The notes beneath the pieces were generated by a model. The model worked only from the letters and a program-made list of their open reading frames with translations, made no database searches and was not told the DNA's origin. The position numbers were made by a program, and so were the translations under genes. Positions 28,160 to 37,178 of a DNA stretch of 43,675 nt are shown here, piece after piece. Positions within the stretch are counted from its first letter, which is position 1. Each line of letters begins with the position of its first letter. This stretch comes from Elainella sp. Prado103 (GTDB taxonomy: Bacteria; Cyanobacteriota; Cyanobacteriia; Elainellales; Elainellaceae), in the NCBI GenBank assembly GCA_025454395.1, contig JALOOM010000043.1, positions 1-43,675 of the forward strand, read 5' to 3'.

Positions 28160-29056
28160 TTAGGGCGTATTGCTTGGGTTGGCATTGAGCTGAAGTGTCA
28201 TCGGCAGAGTTCCCGATCCACCCAAAATGACGATTTTCGCATTTTCAGAGGCGGCTAATTTCTCGGTGGCTTCGATCGTACGCAATTGTAAAGACCTTTC
28301 ACTCGTGCCCTCCGCCAAAATTCGCTGAGCATCTGCTGTTCCCTTCGCCTCAATGCGTTTGCGTTCGGCCTCTTGCCGCTCTTTCGCCAACGTGAAGGTC
28401 ATTTGCTGACTCTCCTGTTCTGCTTGCAGTTTTTCTTGCACCGCCACCTGCAAACTTTCTGGCAAGATCACTTCTCGCAGCAAAGCCTCCTCAATTTTGA
28501 ACCCTAAGGGATTCAACTGTTGATTTAACCGATCGCGCAGCTTTTGAGCCACCTCCTGCCGACGCGACGAATAGATTGCTACGGCTGGGTAGCTTGCAGT
28601 GACCTCCCGCACAGTTGAGCGAAACCGCGAAACCACAATTTCAGACTCATCGCTGCCAATCGTCTGATAAACTTCGGTTGCTTTTTCGGGCTGTAATCGA
28701 TATTGCAAACTGACATCAAGATTAAACGCTAGCCCCTCCTGAGAAGTGGCTTCGATCGTTTCCTTCACATCCCGCAGCCGGGTTGAAAATTGAGTAATGT
28801 CTGCAAAGGGGTGAGTCAGATGAATCCCTGGTTGCAACGGTTGGGGATCAATCTGCCCGAAAGACTCAAGTACACCCACGTTACCGGCTGGGATAATCGT
28901 GAGATTCCGCCAAGCGGCTGAGAGAACCGCTAAACCACCAATCAGGAGGGCGATCGATCGAATCATCATCTGGTTGCGTTGGTCAGGCACCTTAGCACTC
29001 GATCGATAAACCAATAAGGCAATTAAAGCAGTGATTAAAGAAGCAATGAAAGACAT
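28160..29056 (-). CDS. Prohibitin-like SPFH protein
   Basis: A membrane-anchored SPFH protein of 298 residues. Two N-terminal hydrophobic segments (FIASLITALIALLVY and SIALLIGGLAVLSAA) precede the prohibitin domain: NLTIIPAGNVGVLESFGQID, LQPGIHLTHPFADI, RLRDVKETIEATSQEGLAFNLDVSLQYRL. A Glu/Lys-rich coiled coil (FTLAKERQEAERKRIEAKG) and a short C-terminal segment ending in ILGGSGTLPM follow. Prohibitins form ring scaffolds and are linked to membrane-protein quality control, often with FtsH. ATG 29056 is preferred (AGAGG just upstream, start of the first helix) over an in-frame codon at 29119. It is the second SPFH gene of the window; unlike the stomatin gene it has no NfeD partner. Confidence 0.92.
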   Translation of the reverse strand: MSFIASLITALIALLVYRSSAKVPDQRNQMMIRSIALLIGGLAVLSAAWRNLTIIPAGNVGVLESFGQIDPQPLQPGIHLTHPFADITQFSTRLRDVKETIEATSQEGLAFNLDVSLQYRLQPEKATEVYQTIGSDESEIVVSRFRSTVREVTASYPAVAIYSSRRQEVAQKLRDRLNQQLNPLGFKIEEALLREVILPESLQVAVQEKLQAEQESQQMTFTLAKERQEAERKRIEAKGTADAQRILAEGTSERSLQLRTIEATEKLAASENAKIVILGGSGTLPMTLQLNANPSNTP

Positions 29057-29247
29057 ACAGTTAGCCTCTGCTGCAAGAAGATTGGCAAGGCGATTCACTG
29101 GATCGATTGCAGCCGTCAATCATCATTTTCATCTCACGATCCTGGAATTAATCTTCACTATATGCGCGCAACATTAACACCAGTTGATCAAGTAGGCAGA
29201 GCGGGAAAGGGCAACATCGCAGCCTTTAGACCAGCAAGACGACCAGA

Positions 29248-29871
29248 TTAATACACAAAAGGAGTGCCCCAAAACTGCCAGTTTTCTTTATTAAACGGAG
29301 ATCGCCACTTCTTGATCAAAGCCAATTCTAACCGTTGCCTCGGGCGGGTTTCGGCAGGGGCTTGAGCCCAGAAAGCGATCCCCAAACGGGAGGACAGTTG
29401 CAATTGATAATGAGCCTGCCGATAGTTGAGCAGGTAACGCTTACAGTCATGCTCCCCCTTCCAACGCTGGTTAGATTTAACCGTCTCACCGACATACAGT
29501 AGGATCGATCGCTCATAGTCAATCACAAAATAAAGCGCTGCCACCCCCGCATCATCAGCTTGCCACCGCCAAAATTCAGTATTCTGTGGCGGCAAACGGA
29601 AGGGATCGATCGCATCTGGAGAAACTGGCTCGCAATAATGATCGGCATGGTCATTGGAAGGATCGATCAAGGGAGCCGCTGCTTCAAACAAGCTGGACTG
29701 AAACAGGCTGCCTTGCTGGAGCTGCTGCTGTCGGACTTGCTGCTGATAGTCCAAGATCCGCTGCTTCCACTGATTCAAAGCATCAACAGTGATTTGCGGA
29801 GTCACAGGAGTCACTTTATAAGAGCCACGTAACTCGCTGGCAGAAAAAAGAGAAGGTTGATAGTCGGTCAC
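29248..29871 (-). CDS. GIY-YIG-like nuclease domain protein
   Basis: A 207-residue soluble protein. The N-terminal 90 residues are glutamine-rich and probably coiled (NQWKQRILDYQQQVRQQQLQQGS). The second half resembles a GIY-YIG fold: AALYFVIDYERSILLYVGETVKSNQRWKGEHDCKRYL places LYF and YVG where GIY and YIG usually stand, followed by R/H/K residues and a helix ending ELALIKKWRSPFNKENWQFWG, which supplies the Glu and Asn typical of the fold. A DNA-cleaving role is possible but the altered first motif leaves activity open. The start is a GTG at 29871. Proteins of this layout are common in cyanobacteria and uncharacterised. Confidence 0.75.
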   Translation of the reverse strand: MTDYQPSLFSASELRGSYKVTPVTPQITVDALNQWKQRILDYQQQVRQQQLQQGSLFQSSLFEAAAPLIDPSNDHADHYCEPVSPDAIDPFRLPPQNTEFWRWQADDAGVAALYFVIDYERSILLYVGETVKSNQRWKGEHDCKRYLLNYRQAHYQLQLSSRLGIAFWAQAPAETRPRQRLELALIKKWRSPFNKENWQFWGTPFVY

Positions 29872-30011
29872 GGTTTTGCTACAGATTGACTGAGAAGCTA
29901 AATCAACGATTGGCTATCCAGTTTGGCACAGCTTGCTGAAAGTGGATCCAGGGAGGACAAACCACCTCGGATTTGGCAAGCTTTGGGGGGATTAAGCCCA
30001 TTAAGCGAATG

Positions 30012-30146
30012 GACTGACAAATCTTGTCCCCGCATCCCCAAATCCCTATCTAGTTCGAAAGCCCCTCACCTGCTCTGGGAAAGGGGTTGGGGTTGTAGAT
30101 TACTGCTGCACAGCAGTGGGCAGTTTGAGTTTTGTCAGTCAATCAG
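30012..30146 (+). mobile_element. MITE-like element, copy 2
   Basis: A non-coding element bounded by perfect 10-bp inverted repeats, GACTGACAAA (30012-30021) and TTTGTCAGTC (30131-30140), with AATCAG shared with copy 1 beyond the right end. It shares a 40-bp core (37 identical) and a 29-bp right end (identical) with copy 1 at 6490-6639. A 22-bp insert absent from copy 1 contains the hairpin ACTGCTG/CAGCAGT (about 30101-30116). It lies between the GIY-YIG gene and the end of clpC. Confidence 0.7.
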
Positions 30147-30213
30147 TTCCATTCAGTTTTCAGCACTCTAGCAAAACCAGGAAGTTAGCACCGAGTTAGC
30201 AGAACAAACAAGC

Positions 30214-30245
30214 AAAACAAAAAAGGGGATTGTTACATCTCCCCT
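30214..30245 (-). terminator. Intrinsic terminator of the clpC-like gene
   Basis: On the minus strand, AGGGGA and TCCCCT form a perfect 6-bp stem with a 10-nt loop, followed at once by TTTTTT and another T-rich run. It begins about 65 bp after the clpC-like stop and is the clearest intrinsic terminator in the window. Confidence 0.85.
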
Positions 30246-30309
30246 CTTTAACGCTTCTGTTCTGGATGACGGTTTTTGGCTTTTCAGCTTCAACCTATCT
30301 AGCTTTAGC

Positions 30310-32772
30310 CTATCTAGCTTCTGCCAGGGCAGGTACCTGCTGTTTACCGACTTGGATTTGACCATCGGCATTTGCATCCACGATCGCCGTATCACCAGAC
30401 TGAATGCTGCCTGACAGGATCGCTTCGGCTAAATGATCTTCTAGCAAGCGGGCAATGGCACGACGCAAGGGACGAGCCCCATAGCTGGGATCGAATCCTG
30501 CCGCAATCAACTGGTGTTTGCAGGCATCAGTGACAATCAAACCGATCTCCTGTTCAGTCAGCCGTTGAGTGACTTCACGAATCATCAGATCAGCAATTTG
30601 CTCCACTTCTTGCCGCTGCAACTGCCGGAAGACAATGATTTCATCAATCCGGTTTAGCAACTCTGGACGGAAGAACTGCTTCATTTCATCCATGACTCGC
30701 GATCGAATTTTCTGGTAAGAGCCAGTCAGGGCATCCCCGAACTCAAAACCTAGCCCGCCACCTCCTTTTTCGATCGCTTTTGAACCAATATTGGAAGTCA
30801 TGATCAGCAACGTATTCTTAAAGCTGACTGTTCGACCTTTAGCATCTGTAAGGCGACCATCCTCAAGCAACTGCAACAACGTGTTAAACACATCAGGATG
30901 CGCTTTTTCGATCTCATCCAGCAGGATCACTGTGTAAGGGTTACGGCGAACGGCTTCCGTCAACTGCCCCCCTTCATCATAGCCAACATAGCCTGGTGGT
31001 GAACCGATCAATTTTGAAACCGTATGCGCTTCCATATACTCAGACATGTCTAGCCGAATCATTGCCTCTTCTGAGCCGAACACAACAGTAGCCAAGGCTT
31101 TTGCTAATTCGGTTTTGCCAACTCCGGTTGGGCCTGAAAAGACTAAGCTGGCGATCGGACGATTTGGACTGTTTAAACCTACCCGCGAACGACGGATGGC
31201 TCGAGCAACAGCTACCACAGCTTCTTCCTGCCCAATTACCCGATCGTGCAATGTATCTTCCAGATGCAGCAGCAGCACCGATTCCGATTCCGTTAGCTTA
31301 TTCACTGGTACCCCTGTCCAAGTAGCAACCACTTGGGCAATGTCTTCTGGAGTGACTTGGGGCAACGGCTGATTCGCTTGATTCAGGTTGCTCGATTCCT
31401 GCAATTGTGTTTCCAGATCAATTTCCTGGTCGCGTAACTTGCCAGCCGTCTCAAAATCCTGAGCTTGGACAGCTTCAATCTTCGCAAGACTAACTTGGCG
31501 CAGGGCTTGCTTGACAGCTTGCGCGGTTGACTTCTGGCTATGGCGGAACCGTACCATTGAACCTGCTTCGTCCATCAAATCGATCGCTTTATCAGGCAAG
31601 TGCCGATCGGGAATGTAGCGATCAGAAAGCTGAGCGGCCGCTTCCAAAGCCGCATCCGTGAAGCTTAAACGATGATGTTGCTCATAACGATGGCGCAATC
31701 CTCGGAGAATTTCGATCGTTTCTACCACCGTGGGTTCACCGACGCTAACAGGCTGGAAGCGCCGCTCCAAAGCCGCATCTCGTTCAATATGCTGACGGTA
31801 TTCGTCTAATGTGGTGGCTCCAATCACCTGAAACTCCCCCCTTGCCAAAGCAGGTTTGAGCAAATTGGCGGCATCCGTCCCACCTTCGGCTGCTCCTGCT
31901 CCCACGAGAGTATGAAGTTCATCGATCACCAGAATCACATTCTGAGCCTGCCGCACTTCAGCAATAATTTGGGTGAGCCGTTCCTCAAACTCACCTCGCA
32001 TCCGGGTTCCCGAGAGCAACGATCCCATATCCAGGCTAATCACCTGTTTATCTAACAAAGTATCGGGAACATCTTGATCGGCAATCCGCAATGCCAACCC
32101 TTCCGCAATGGCGGTTTTGCCAACCCCTGGTTCACCCACCAAGACGGGATTATTCTTGGTGCGCCGACCGAGAATTTGCACCACTCGTTCCAGTTCACGT
32201 TCGCGACCCACCATTGGATCAAGCTGACCTGCTGCTGCCATCCGAGTCAGATCGCGGCCAAACTGATCGAGTACCCGTTGAGACTGTCGATCCCGATCGT
32301 TCTGCCGACCCCGATCTTGTCCAGCTCTAACCGGCACTGTTTCACTGGCTCGTTTAATCACCTGCCGTCGCACTTCATCCGGATCAATCTTCAGCTTCTC
32401 CAGAACTTTGATCGCCACATTATCTCGATCCTGAATCATGCTTAGCAGCAGGTGTTCAGGCGCAATATAGGCTTGCTCTAAGCGGCGGGACTGTTCAAAA
32501 GCTTGCTCCAGAATGCGCTTGGTTTTGGGCGTAAAGGGTAAGTCAACTGGAATGGAACCAGAACCGCGTCCGATAATTTGCTCGACTTCGCGACGCGCTT
32601 CAGCTAAATCAGCTCCCAACTGGGTCAAAACCAATTCAGCAATACTCCCCTTCACTTGCATTAATCCCAACAGGATTTGTTCGGTGCCCACATAGGCATG
32701 ACGCAAGCGACGAGCTTCTTCTTGAGCCGCCATCACGACGGCAATGGATTTCTCAGTAAAATACTCAAACAT
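30310..32772 (-). CDS. ClpC-type AAA+ unfoldase, divergent paralog
   Basis: An Hsp100 chaperone that unfolds proteins with ATP, usually for ClpP. It has 820 residues: a Clp N-terminal double repeat ([37 protein letters not shown] ... [16 protein letters not shown]), first AAA domain with GEPGVGKT and VIDELH, a short UVR-type middle region ([22 protein letters not shown]), and second AAA domain with [14 protein letters not shown] and [14 protein letters not shown] near [13 protein letters not shown] corresponds to the ClpP-binding loop. Compared with the canonical cyanobacterial ClpC ([24 protein letters not shown]) the N-domain is clearly changed, so this is probably a second copy. ATG 32772 is chosen because the conserved FEYFTEK begins there. 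A terminator follows the gene. Confidence 0.88.
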   Translation of the reverse strand: MFEYFTEKSIAVVMAAQEEARRLRHAYVGTEQILLGLMQVKGSIAELVLTQLGADLAEARREVEQIIGRGSGSIPVDLPFTPKTKRILEQAFEQSRRLEQAYIAPEHLLLSMIQDRDNVAIKVLEKLKIDPDEVRRQVIKRASETVPVRAGQDRGRQNDRDRQSQRVLDQFGRDLTRMAAAGQLDPMVGRERELERVVQILGRRTKNNPVLVGEPGVGKTAIAEGLALRIADQDVPDTLLDKQVISLDMGSLLSGTRMRGEFEERLTQIIAEVRQAQNVILVIDELHTLVGAGAAEGGTDAANLLKPALARGEFQVIGATTLDEYRQHIERDAALERRFQPVSVGEPTVVETIEILRGLRHRYEQHHRLSFTDAALEAAAQLSDRYIPDRHLPDKAIDLMDEAGSMVRFRHSQKSTAQAVKQALRQVSLAKIEAVQAQDFETAGKLRDQEIDLETQLQESSNLNQANQPLPQVTPEDIAQVVATWTGVPVNKLTESESVLLLHLEDTLHDRVIGQEEAVVAVARAIRRSRVGLNSPNRPIASLVFSGPTGVGKTELAKALATVVFGSEEAMIRLDMSEYMEAHTVSKLIGSPPGYVGYDEGGQLTEAVRRNPYTVILLDEIEKAHPDVFNTLLQLLEDGRLTDAKGRTVSFKNTLLIMTSNIGSKAIEKGGGGLGFEFGDALTGSYQKIRSRVMDEMKQFFRPELLNRIDEIIVFRQLQRQEVEQIADLMIREVTQRLTEQEIGLIVTDACKHQLIAAGFDPSYGARPLRRAIARLLEDHLAEAILSGSIQSGDTAIVDANADGQIQVGKQQVPALAEAR

Positions 32773-32924
32773 GGTGGGGGGAGCTAAAGAATAGTTAAAA
32801 AACGACGCAAGCAAGATTGGGCGTGTGCTTTCATTCGCTGTAGTGGTATTTGCTGAGCCATCACAACCTCCTTGCTTGTAAAGTTGCTTGTAAACTTTTG
32901 TTTACCTCTTCCCTAATGTAGCGA

Positions 32925-33019
32925 ACCTCCGATCGTCTGAAAGGGTGGGAAAACCGGCGATCGGAGGTAGGGTTATCAATTGAATAGATCTAGATCCAGT
33001 GAATACATCCAGATCTATT
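32925..33019 (-). other. Two strong inverted repeats upstream of clpC
   Basis: ACCTCCGATCG (32925-32935) pairs perfectly with CGATCGGAGGT (32958-32968), 11 bp with a 22-nt loop. Next to it AATAGATCT (32983-32991) pairs with AGATCTATT (33011-33019), 9 bp with a 19-nt spacer. They lie in the 354-bp gap between the proline-rich gene and clpC, both minus, about 150 bp before the clpC start. They may be terminator structures of the upstream gene, a structured clpC leader, or operators. Between them and clpC only short TTGCTTGTAAA repeats are seen. Confidence 0.5.
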
Positions 33020-33103
33020 GCGATCGATCGATGGGTCGATCCGTTTTTTCATTCAGGTTCTTTGCTCTATCCGAACCCTTCTCTCCATTTACTCCATTTA
33101 TCA

Positions 33104-33131
33104 GGACTCGTTCTAAAGGACTCGTTCTAAA
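33104..33131 (+). repeat. Tandem repeat, 14 bp x 2, overlapping a stop codon
   Basis: Two copies of GGACTCGTTCTAAA and the start of a third. The stop codon of the proline-rich gene (33127-33129, minus) lies inside the second copy. Confidence 0.8.
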
Positions 33132-34092
33132 GGACGGGTTCCGAACTTTCCTCTGAGGGGGCTCCCCAATCACCAGCTCCCAAATTAACCGTTGGGATAT
33201 CTGGTTGTTGGGCCGGCTGCTCAGGCTGATTCGGCTGCGGTTGTTCTAAGCTCGGTGGTGGAGGAACAGGTTGGGGAGCTGGTTCCGGAATCTCGGCGAT
33301 CGGGGGGTCGGCAGGCCAATCGGGATCAGGGGAGGGATGTTCGACCAGCGGGGGGTGAGGCTGATTCGGCTGATCGGGATCATGCGGGCGCTCTGGGCGA
33401 TCGGGCTGAGGCTGAGGCTGGGGACGCGGGGGATAGGGCGGATAGACTGGCACCGGCACTGGATAGGGATCGGGGATGACCTTTTCAACCACTGTTTCGA
33501 TCACTTGGGGTTGACTCGGTACTTCCACATATTCGGTGCGGGTTTGTACAATCACTTGGGGTTCAGGCGGCGGTGGAGCTAAGGTAGCGATAAAGGCGGG
33601 AGCCAGCCGTTCTGTGGCAAATTTAATATAGACATCGCGGTTATGTCCATAGTCACCCGTGATCGCGTTGCCGTAGGTCTGATCGAATTGTGCTCGCACC
33701 TTCCAATAATCCGCTCCTGCTTGCAACCAGCCAGCAATTTGTCGCCCGATCGCTAATTTTTCAGCATTGCGAATTCGACGTTGCTCCACCGACTGAAGCG
33801 CTTGGGACAGGTCATAGAGATAGTCATTCTCGGCTTGGCTCAAAACGATCGTTGGATTTGCGGAAGGATTCGCTGAATTACTTGCTGAATCACTTGCTGA
33901 ATTACTTGCCGGATTATAAAGCACGGGTTGACCTGCCTGAGTTTGACCCGCCTGAGTTTGACCCGCCCGAGTCGGGACTACCTCTGATTGACTGGAGGAC
34001 TGGGGCAGCCGTAGCATTTGCCAACCAGCGATCGATCCAACCGCAATTCCGAGTCCAATTCCTACACCTGCGAATAATTGCCCGACTTGCAT
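33127..34092 (-). CDS. Membrane-anchored proline-rich protein
   Basis: A 321-residue protein of unknown function. One N-terminal membrane helix (LFAGVGIGLGIAVGSIAGW) is followed by a low-complexity linker with short repeats (AGQTQAGQTQ, SNSASDSASNSANPSANP). A compact helical region (LSQALQSVEQRRIRNAEKLAIGRQIAGWLQAGADYWKVRAQFDQTYG) comes next, then a long proline-rich C-terminal half (PYPVPVPVYPPYPPRPQPQPQ). The layout suggests a protein anchored in the inner membrane with a stiff arm across the periplasm or cell wall. ATG 34092 has GAGGA eight bases upstream and is preferred over an in-frame TTG at 34122. It has no enzymatic motif. It diverges from an alpha/beta hydrolase gene. Confidence 0.75.
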   Translation of the reverse strand: MQVGQLFAGVGIGLGIAVGSIAGWQMLRLPQSSSQSEVVPTRAGQTQAGQTQAGQPVLYNPASNSASDSASNSANPSANPTIVLSQAENDYLYDLSQALQSVEQRRIRNAEKLAIGRQIAGWLQAGADYWKVRAQFDQTYGNAITGDYGHNRDVYIKFATERLAPAFIATLAPPPPEPQVIVQTRTEYVEVPSQPQVIETVVEKVIPDPYPVPVPVYPPYPPRPQPQPQPDRPERPHDPDQPNQPHPPLVEHPSPDPDWPADPPIAEIPEPAPQPVPPPPSLEQPQPNQPEQPAQQPDIPTVNLGAGDWGAPSEESSEPVL

Positions 34093-34330
34093 GGTGTCAT
34101 TCCTCAATGCTGTATCTAGCAAATACAGGTTGAGCCATGCCCTTTCAGGATAGAGAGCGTTATTTTCAGGAATGATTGCTCGGATCGTCTGATACGTTAT
34201 TACAAAACAGTCTCCCCATCTTTGGCTAGATTACTCCATCCAGACCGATCCGGCAGCAGCGAAATCCCATGCTATGGTTAGAAGTCGATAGCTTGCTGCG
34301 TTCAACACCATAATTCACCCCAGTTCTGCT

Positions 34331-35212
34331 ATGCATTCCATTACGAAACACCACATCTCCGTCACGATCGACCAAACGCGCTATCAGGCTGCCTACTGGG
34401 AAGCTGGAACGGGTGAGCCGATCGTGCTCCTGCATGGGTTTATGGGACGGGGTGAATGTTGGCAGGGTTTACTGCCTTATCTCCAGTCCCACTATCGCTG
34501 TATTTGTCTGGATATGTTGGGGTTTGGTGAGTCTTCCAAGCCAATGATCCGCTATGACATTGCTAAGTTAGTGGCTTTTGTGCGGGCATTTGTCACCGCT
34601 ATAGGAATTTCGCCACACGGTTTGATTGGGCATTCTCTCGGCGGTTGGGTCTCGGCTGCTTACACGTTAGCCCATCCCGAAACCGTACGATCCCTGGTAT
34701 TAGCTGCTCCAGCGGGGATTCGAGATGATAGCTTTTGCGGTCGGTATGATCACCTGCGACCGTTGTTGTGGGAGACTCCGATCGTTGATGTGGCACTCTG
34801 GTTGTTGCATCCTTTAGCCCAAATAACTGGGCAACAGGAAAGTATGAAGCAAATTCGCTGGATGCGACGCGAGTTAAACAATCAGCCTGCTCCTCGTTCA
34901 TTTATTCTCGATCGAATTCGACCTGAAGATGCGATCGATACCGTTGAAACCCAGATTTACCAGATTAAAGTGCCGACCTTAGTGATCACGGGCGAGCAAG
35001 ATGAAACCATCCCGCTCTGGCATTCCCAAACCTATGCCTCCGAAATTGGTAGGTCTGAGCTTGTAGTCATTCCTGGTGCAAATCATGCTTTGCCTCAGCA
35101 ATACCCGGCCGAAATGGCTGAGTTTTTGCTGCCCTTCCTGGATCGCTGTTTTGATTCGTCGCAATCAACTGCGTCCGAATCCACTGCATCATTGCCGTTT
35201 CCAGCCAGTTAG
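34331..35212 (+). CDS. Alpha/beta hydrolase
   Basis: A cytoplasmic hydrolase of 293 residues with the classic fold. The oxyanion loop is VLLHGFMGRGECW (HGF motif), the nucleophile elbow GHSLGGW, the acid lies in TGEQDETIP, and the catalytic histidine in GANHALPQ. Strand DMLGFGESSKP is the usual DxxGxGxS element. A cap domain of about 70 residues (WLLHPLAQITGQQESMKQIRW) lies between the Ser and Asp motifs. The closest general groups are epoxide hydrolase/haloalkane dehalogenase-like or ester-cleaving enzymes; the substrate is not evident. The C-terminal tail is serine-rich and probably disordered. Confidence 0.88.
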   Translation: MHSITKHHISVTIDQTRYQAAYWEAGTGEPIVLLHGFMGRGECWQGLLPYLQSHYRCICLDMLGFGESSKPMIRYDIAKLVAFVRAFVTAIGISPHGLIGHSLGGWVSAAYTLAHPETVRSLVLAAPAGIRDDSFCGRYDHLRPLLWETPIVDVALWLLHPLAQITGQQESMKQIRWMRRELNNQPAPRSFILDRIRPEDAIDTVETQIYQIKVPTLVITGEQDETIPLWHSQTYASEIGRSELVVIPGANHALPQQYPAEMAEFLLPFLDRCFDSSQSTASESTASLPFPAS

Positions 35213-35316
35213 ACCACTCATTCGTGATGGAACGGCAAATAAACTACAAATAAGTCGCAAATAACCAGATAACTTTTTGGTGCATCTCCCGCAAATGTTC
35301 CCTTGAGGGCTTCGCT

Positions 35317-35385
35317 AGATTTGTCATAGCCAGATTTGTCATAGCCAGATTTGTCATAGCCAGATTTGTCATAGCCAGATTTTTT
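35317..35385 (+). repeat. Tandem repeat, 15 bp x 4.5
   Basis: Four perfect units AGATTTGTCATAGCC plus a partial fifth that runs into a T-tract (AGATTTTTT). It occupies the leader of the following membrane-protein gene. Confidence 0.92.
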
Positions 35386-35451
35386 CGGGAACTTTAAAAC
35401 TCAATGCCTTTGATTGAGGCGATCGATCCCCTAAGGGGTAAGGAGTCAACC

Positions 35452-36285
35452 ATGAAGCATTTTGCTGTTTTAATTTCACTATTGCGCGATCGACAGTATT
35501 TTTTTGATGAAGTGCGTCGAGATTATAAAACAGAAAAGAAGATTGGATCGTTGCTGGTTGCTAGCGCTTTCTTCCTGGCTTGCTATGGGGCAATTATTGG
35601 CGCTTCGAGTAGTTGGTTGCAAATGCTATCTTCTGCGATCAAACTACCTGCACTTTATCTGATTACTTTGACAATTTGTTTACCTACATTGTACTTTTTT
35701 GATATCTTATTTGGCTCAGCTTTAACATTTGGACAATATGCGCTGCTGGTTTTGATCAGTGTATCCGTAATTAGCGTTTTGTTGTTCAGCTTCGCGCCAA
35801 TCACATTATTCTTTTTAATCTCAGTTCACGATTACAATTTCTTTTTGCTGCTGAATGTTGCTATTTTTGCCTTTACGGGGTTGATGGGGGTGAAGTTCTT
35901 TTATCAGGCGATGCAGACAATCGATCGATCTGAGACTGCTCAACTAGAACCACCCGTCGCCGCACCTCTCAAACTAGCTGAGGATTCCCCCCAACCACCG
36001 GATGATTTCCTACCTATTGATGATCTATCCCGTTCTGAAAAATCTCTAGCCCAATTAGCACAGGTAAACCGTTCAACGGGGCTTCAGTCTAGTAATCAAC
36101 GCACTCGCAGACGGCTCCTGCAATTCTGGCTGGTTTTATATGCCTTGGTAGGCAGTCAGTTAGGGTGGACTTTACGCCCCTTTTTTGGTGCTCCCAATGA
36201 AACCTTCCAGCTTTTCCGGAATATCGAAGGCAATTTTTATTCCCAGGTGTTTCGATCGCTCTTCACGTTACTGGGCTGGAATTAG
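35452..36285 (+). CDS. Unknown polytopic membrane protein (first of a pair)
   Basis: A 277-residue membrane protein that I cannot assign; it is broadly reminiscent of Yip1-like proteins. After a basic N-terminus (LRDRQYFFDEVRRDYKTEKKIG) come four to five hydrophobic segments (LLVASAFFLACYGAIIGA, LPALYLITLTICLPTLYFF, YALLVLISVSVISVLLF, ITLFFLISVHDYNFFLLL, IFAFTGLMGVKFFY). An acidic, Pro-rich cytoplasmic stretch of about 70 residues and a last helix (FWLVLYALVGSQLGWTL) follow, then RPFFGAPNETFQLFR. ATG 35452 has AAGGAG seven bases upstream and is preferred to 35404. The next gene starts 28 bp downstream, so the two are probably co-transcribed and their products may act together. Confidence 0.72.
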   Translation: MKHFAVLISLLRDRQYFFDEVRRDYKTEKKIGSLLVASAFFLACYGAIIGASSSWLQMLSSAIKLPALYLITLTICLPTLYFFDILFGSALTFGQYALLVLISVSVISVLLFSFAPITLFFLISVHDYNFFLLLNVAIFAFTGLMGVKFFYQAMQTIDRSETAQLEPPVAAPLKLAEDSPQPPDDFLPIDDLSRSEKSLAQLAQVNRSTGLQSSNQRTRRRLLQFWLVLYALVGSQLGWTLRPFFGAPNETFQLFRNIEGNFYSQVFRSLFTLLGWN

Positions 36286-36313
36286 TCGCAAATCAGGTTG
36301 AAATGAAGCTGAA

Positions 36314-37066
36314 GTGAATCGGTTGAAATTAGCATTTGAGAACCTCGTCATGCAGCTAGATTTAGTGGATCTGAGAATTACACCTGATCAACTGGAAAAG
36401 CTAACAGGGCTGGATATCAGTGAGACTTTTATGGGACGGGTTTATCGTCCTTCAGTATTTCGATCAGTCCGTCGCTTTCTGCCCTTTCTGATTACAGAAG
36501 GGTTGACGTTCGCCCTGATTTTAATTTTCTGTCTCCCCTTGGGTTTGGTCATTGGACGAGGATTAGGATGGCTCTCAAATGCTGGCACTACCTTGATATT
36601 TTTCCTGTTCTTGCTCGGCTTTTCGGTACTGCTGTTTGCCATATGGAACTTGTATATGTGGCAGCAAGGAAAACGGTTAAAAACACTTGCCCATTTACTA
36701 GATGAGGTTGATAAGCATAATGATATTATTGAAGCAGTCGATGTGATGGATCAGTTGAGCGCAGTGCAGAGTGCATCCATACAACTAATCGATCGATCGG
36801 AGGTTTTGCAGGCGTTAGCAGCAACTCGTGAGAGTCTGGTAAATGCCTTAATGACTGAGAAAATATTTCGAAAATATCGCCAGTTTATGAATCGACGGCA
36901 GGAGTTGTTTACTAATATTGAATCCAATTTAGCAACCTTGCAAACACTGCAAATTGATGCCCAAGCCAATGAATATGGGCAGCTTCTCAATCAGGCTTTG
37001 CAAATCGGCTTAAGTTTGCGCCAGGAAATCAGGCAATGGCAGCAGTTAGAGGAGAGAGAAAAGTAA
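36314..37066 (+). CDS. Unknown membrane protein with coiled coil (second of a pair)
   Basis: A 250-residue protein of unknown function. A short amphipathic N-terminal part (LDLVDLRITPDQLEKLTG) is followed by two membrane helices (FLITEGLTFALILIFCLPLGLVIG and LIFFLFLLGFSVLLFAIW). A long helical, probably coiled-coil region runs to the C-terminus (LAHLLDEVDKHNDIIEAVDV ... LFTNIESNLATLQTL), ending LRQEIRQWQQLEEREK. The start is taken as the GTG at 36314; an ATG at 36350 is a good alternative. It follows the preceding membrane-protein gene by 28 bp and is likely in the same transcript. No enzymatic motif is seen. Confidence 0.72.
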   Translation: MNRLKLAFENLVMQLDLVDLRITPDQLEKLTGLDISETFMGRVYRPSVFRSVRRFLPFLITEGLTFALILIFCLPLGLVIGRGLGWLSNAGTTLIFFLFLLGFSVLLFAIWNLYMWQQGKRLKTLAHLLDEVDKHNDIIEAVDVMDQLSAVQSASIQLIDRSEVLQALAATRESLVNALMTEKIFRKYRQFMNRRQELFTNIESNLATLQTLQIDAQANEYGQLLNQALQIGLSLRQEIRQWQQLEEREK

Positions 37067-37178
37067 TATTGCAGATATAAATGACAGAACGTTACGTTGC
37101 GTTGAGGCTGATGTATCAGACGATCGATTCAGAGAAGTTGCTGCTAGAGTCAGGAAGAATGAGCTGGCAGTACGATCG

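Noticed and set aside
30310-32772. RGSGS in the ClpC paralog and EGSGR in the protease as PatS-like motifs
   Set aside because: They are inside conserved folded domains (the normal ClpC IIGRGSG stretch and the protease core) and do not match RGSGR exactly.
33192-33582. Plus-strand frames opposite the proline-rich gene
   Set aside because: They result from the low-complexity proline codons of the real minus-strand gene.
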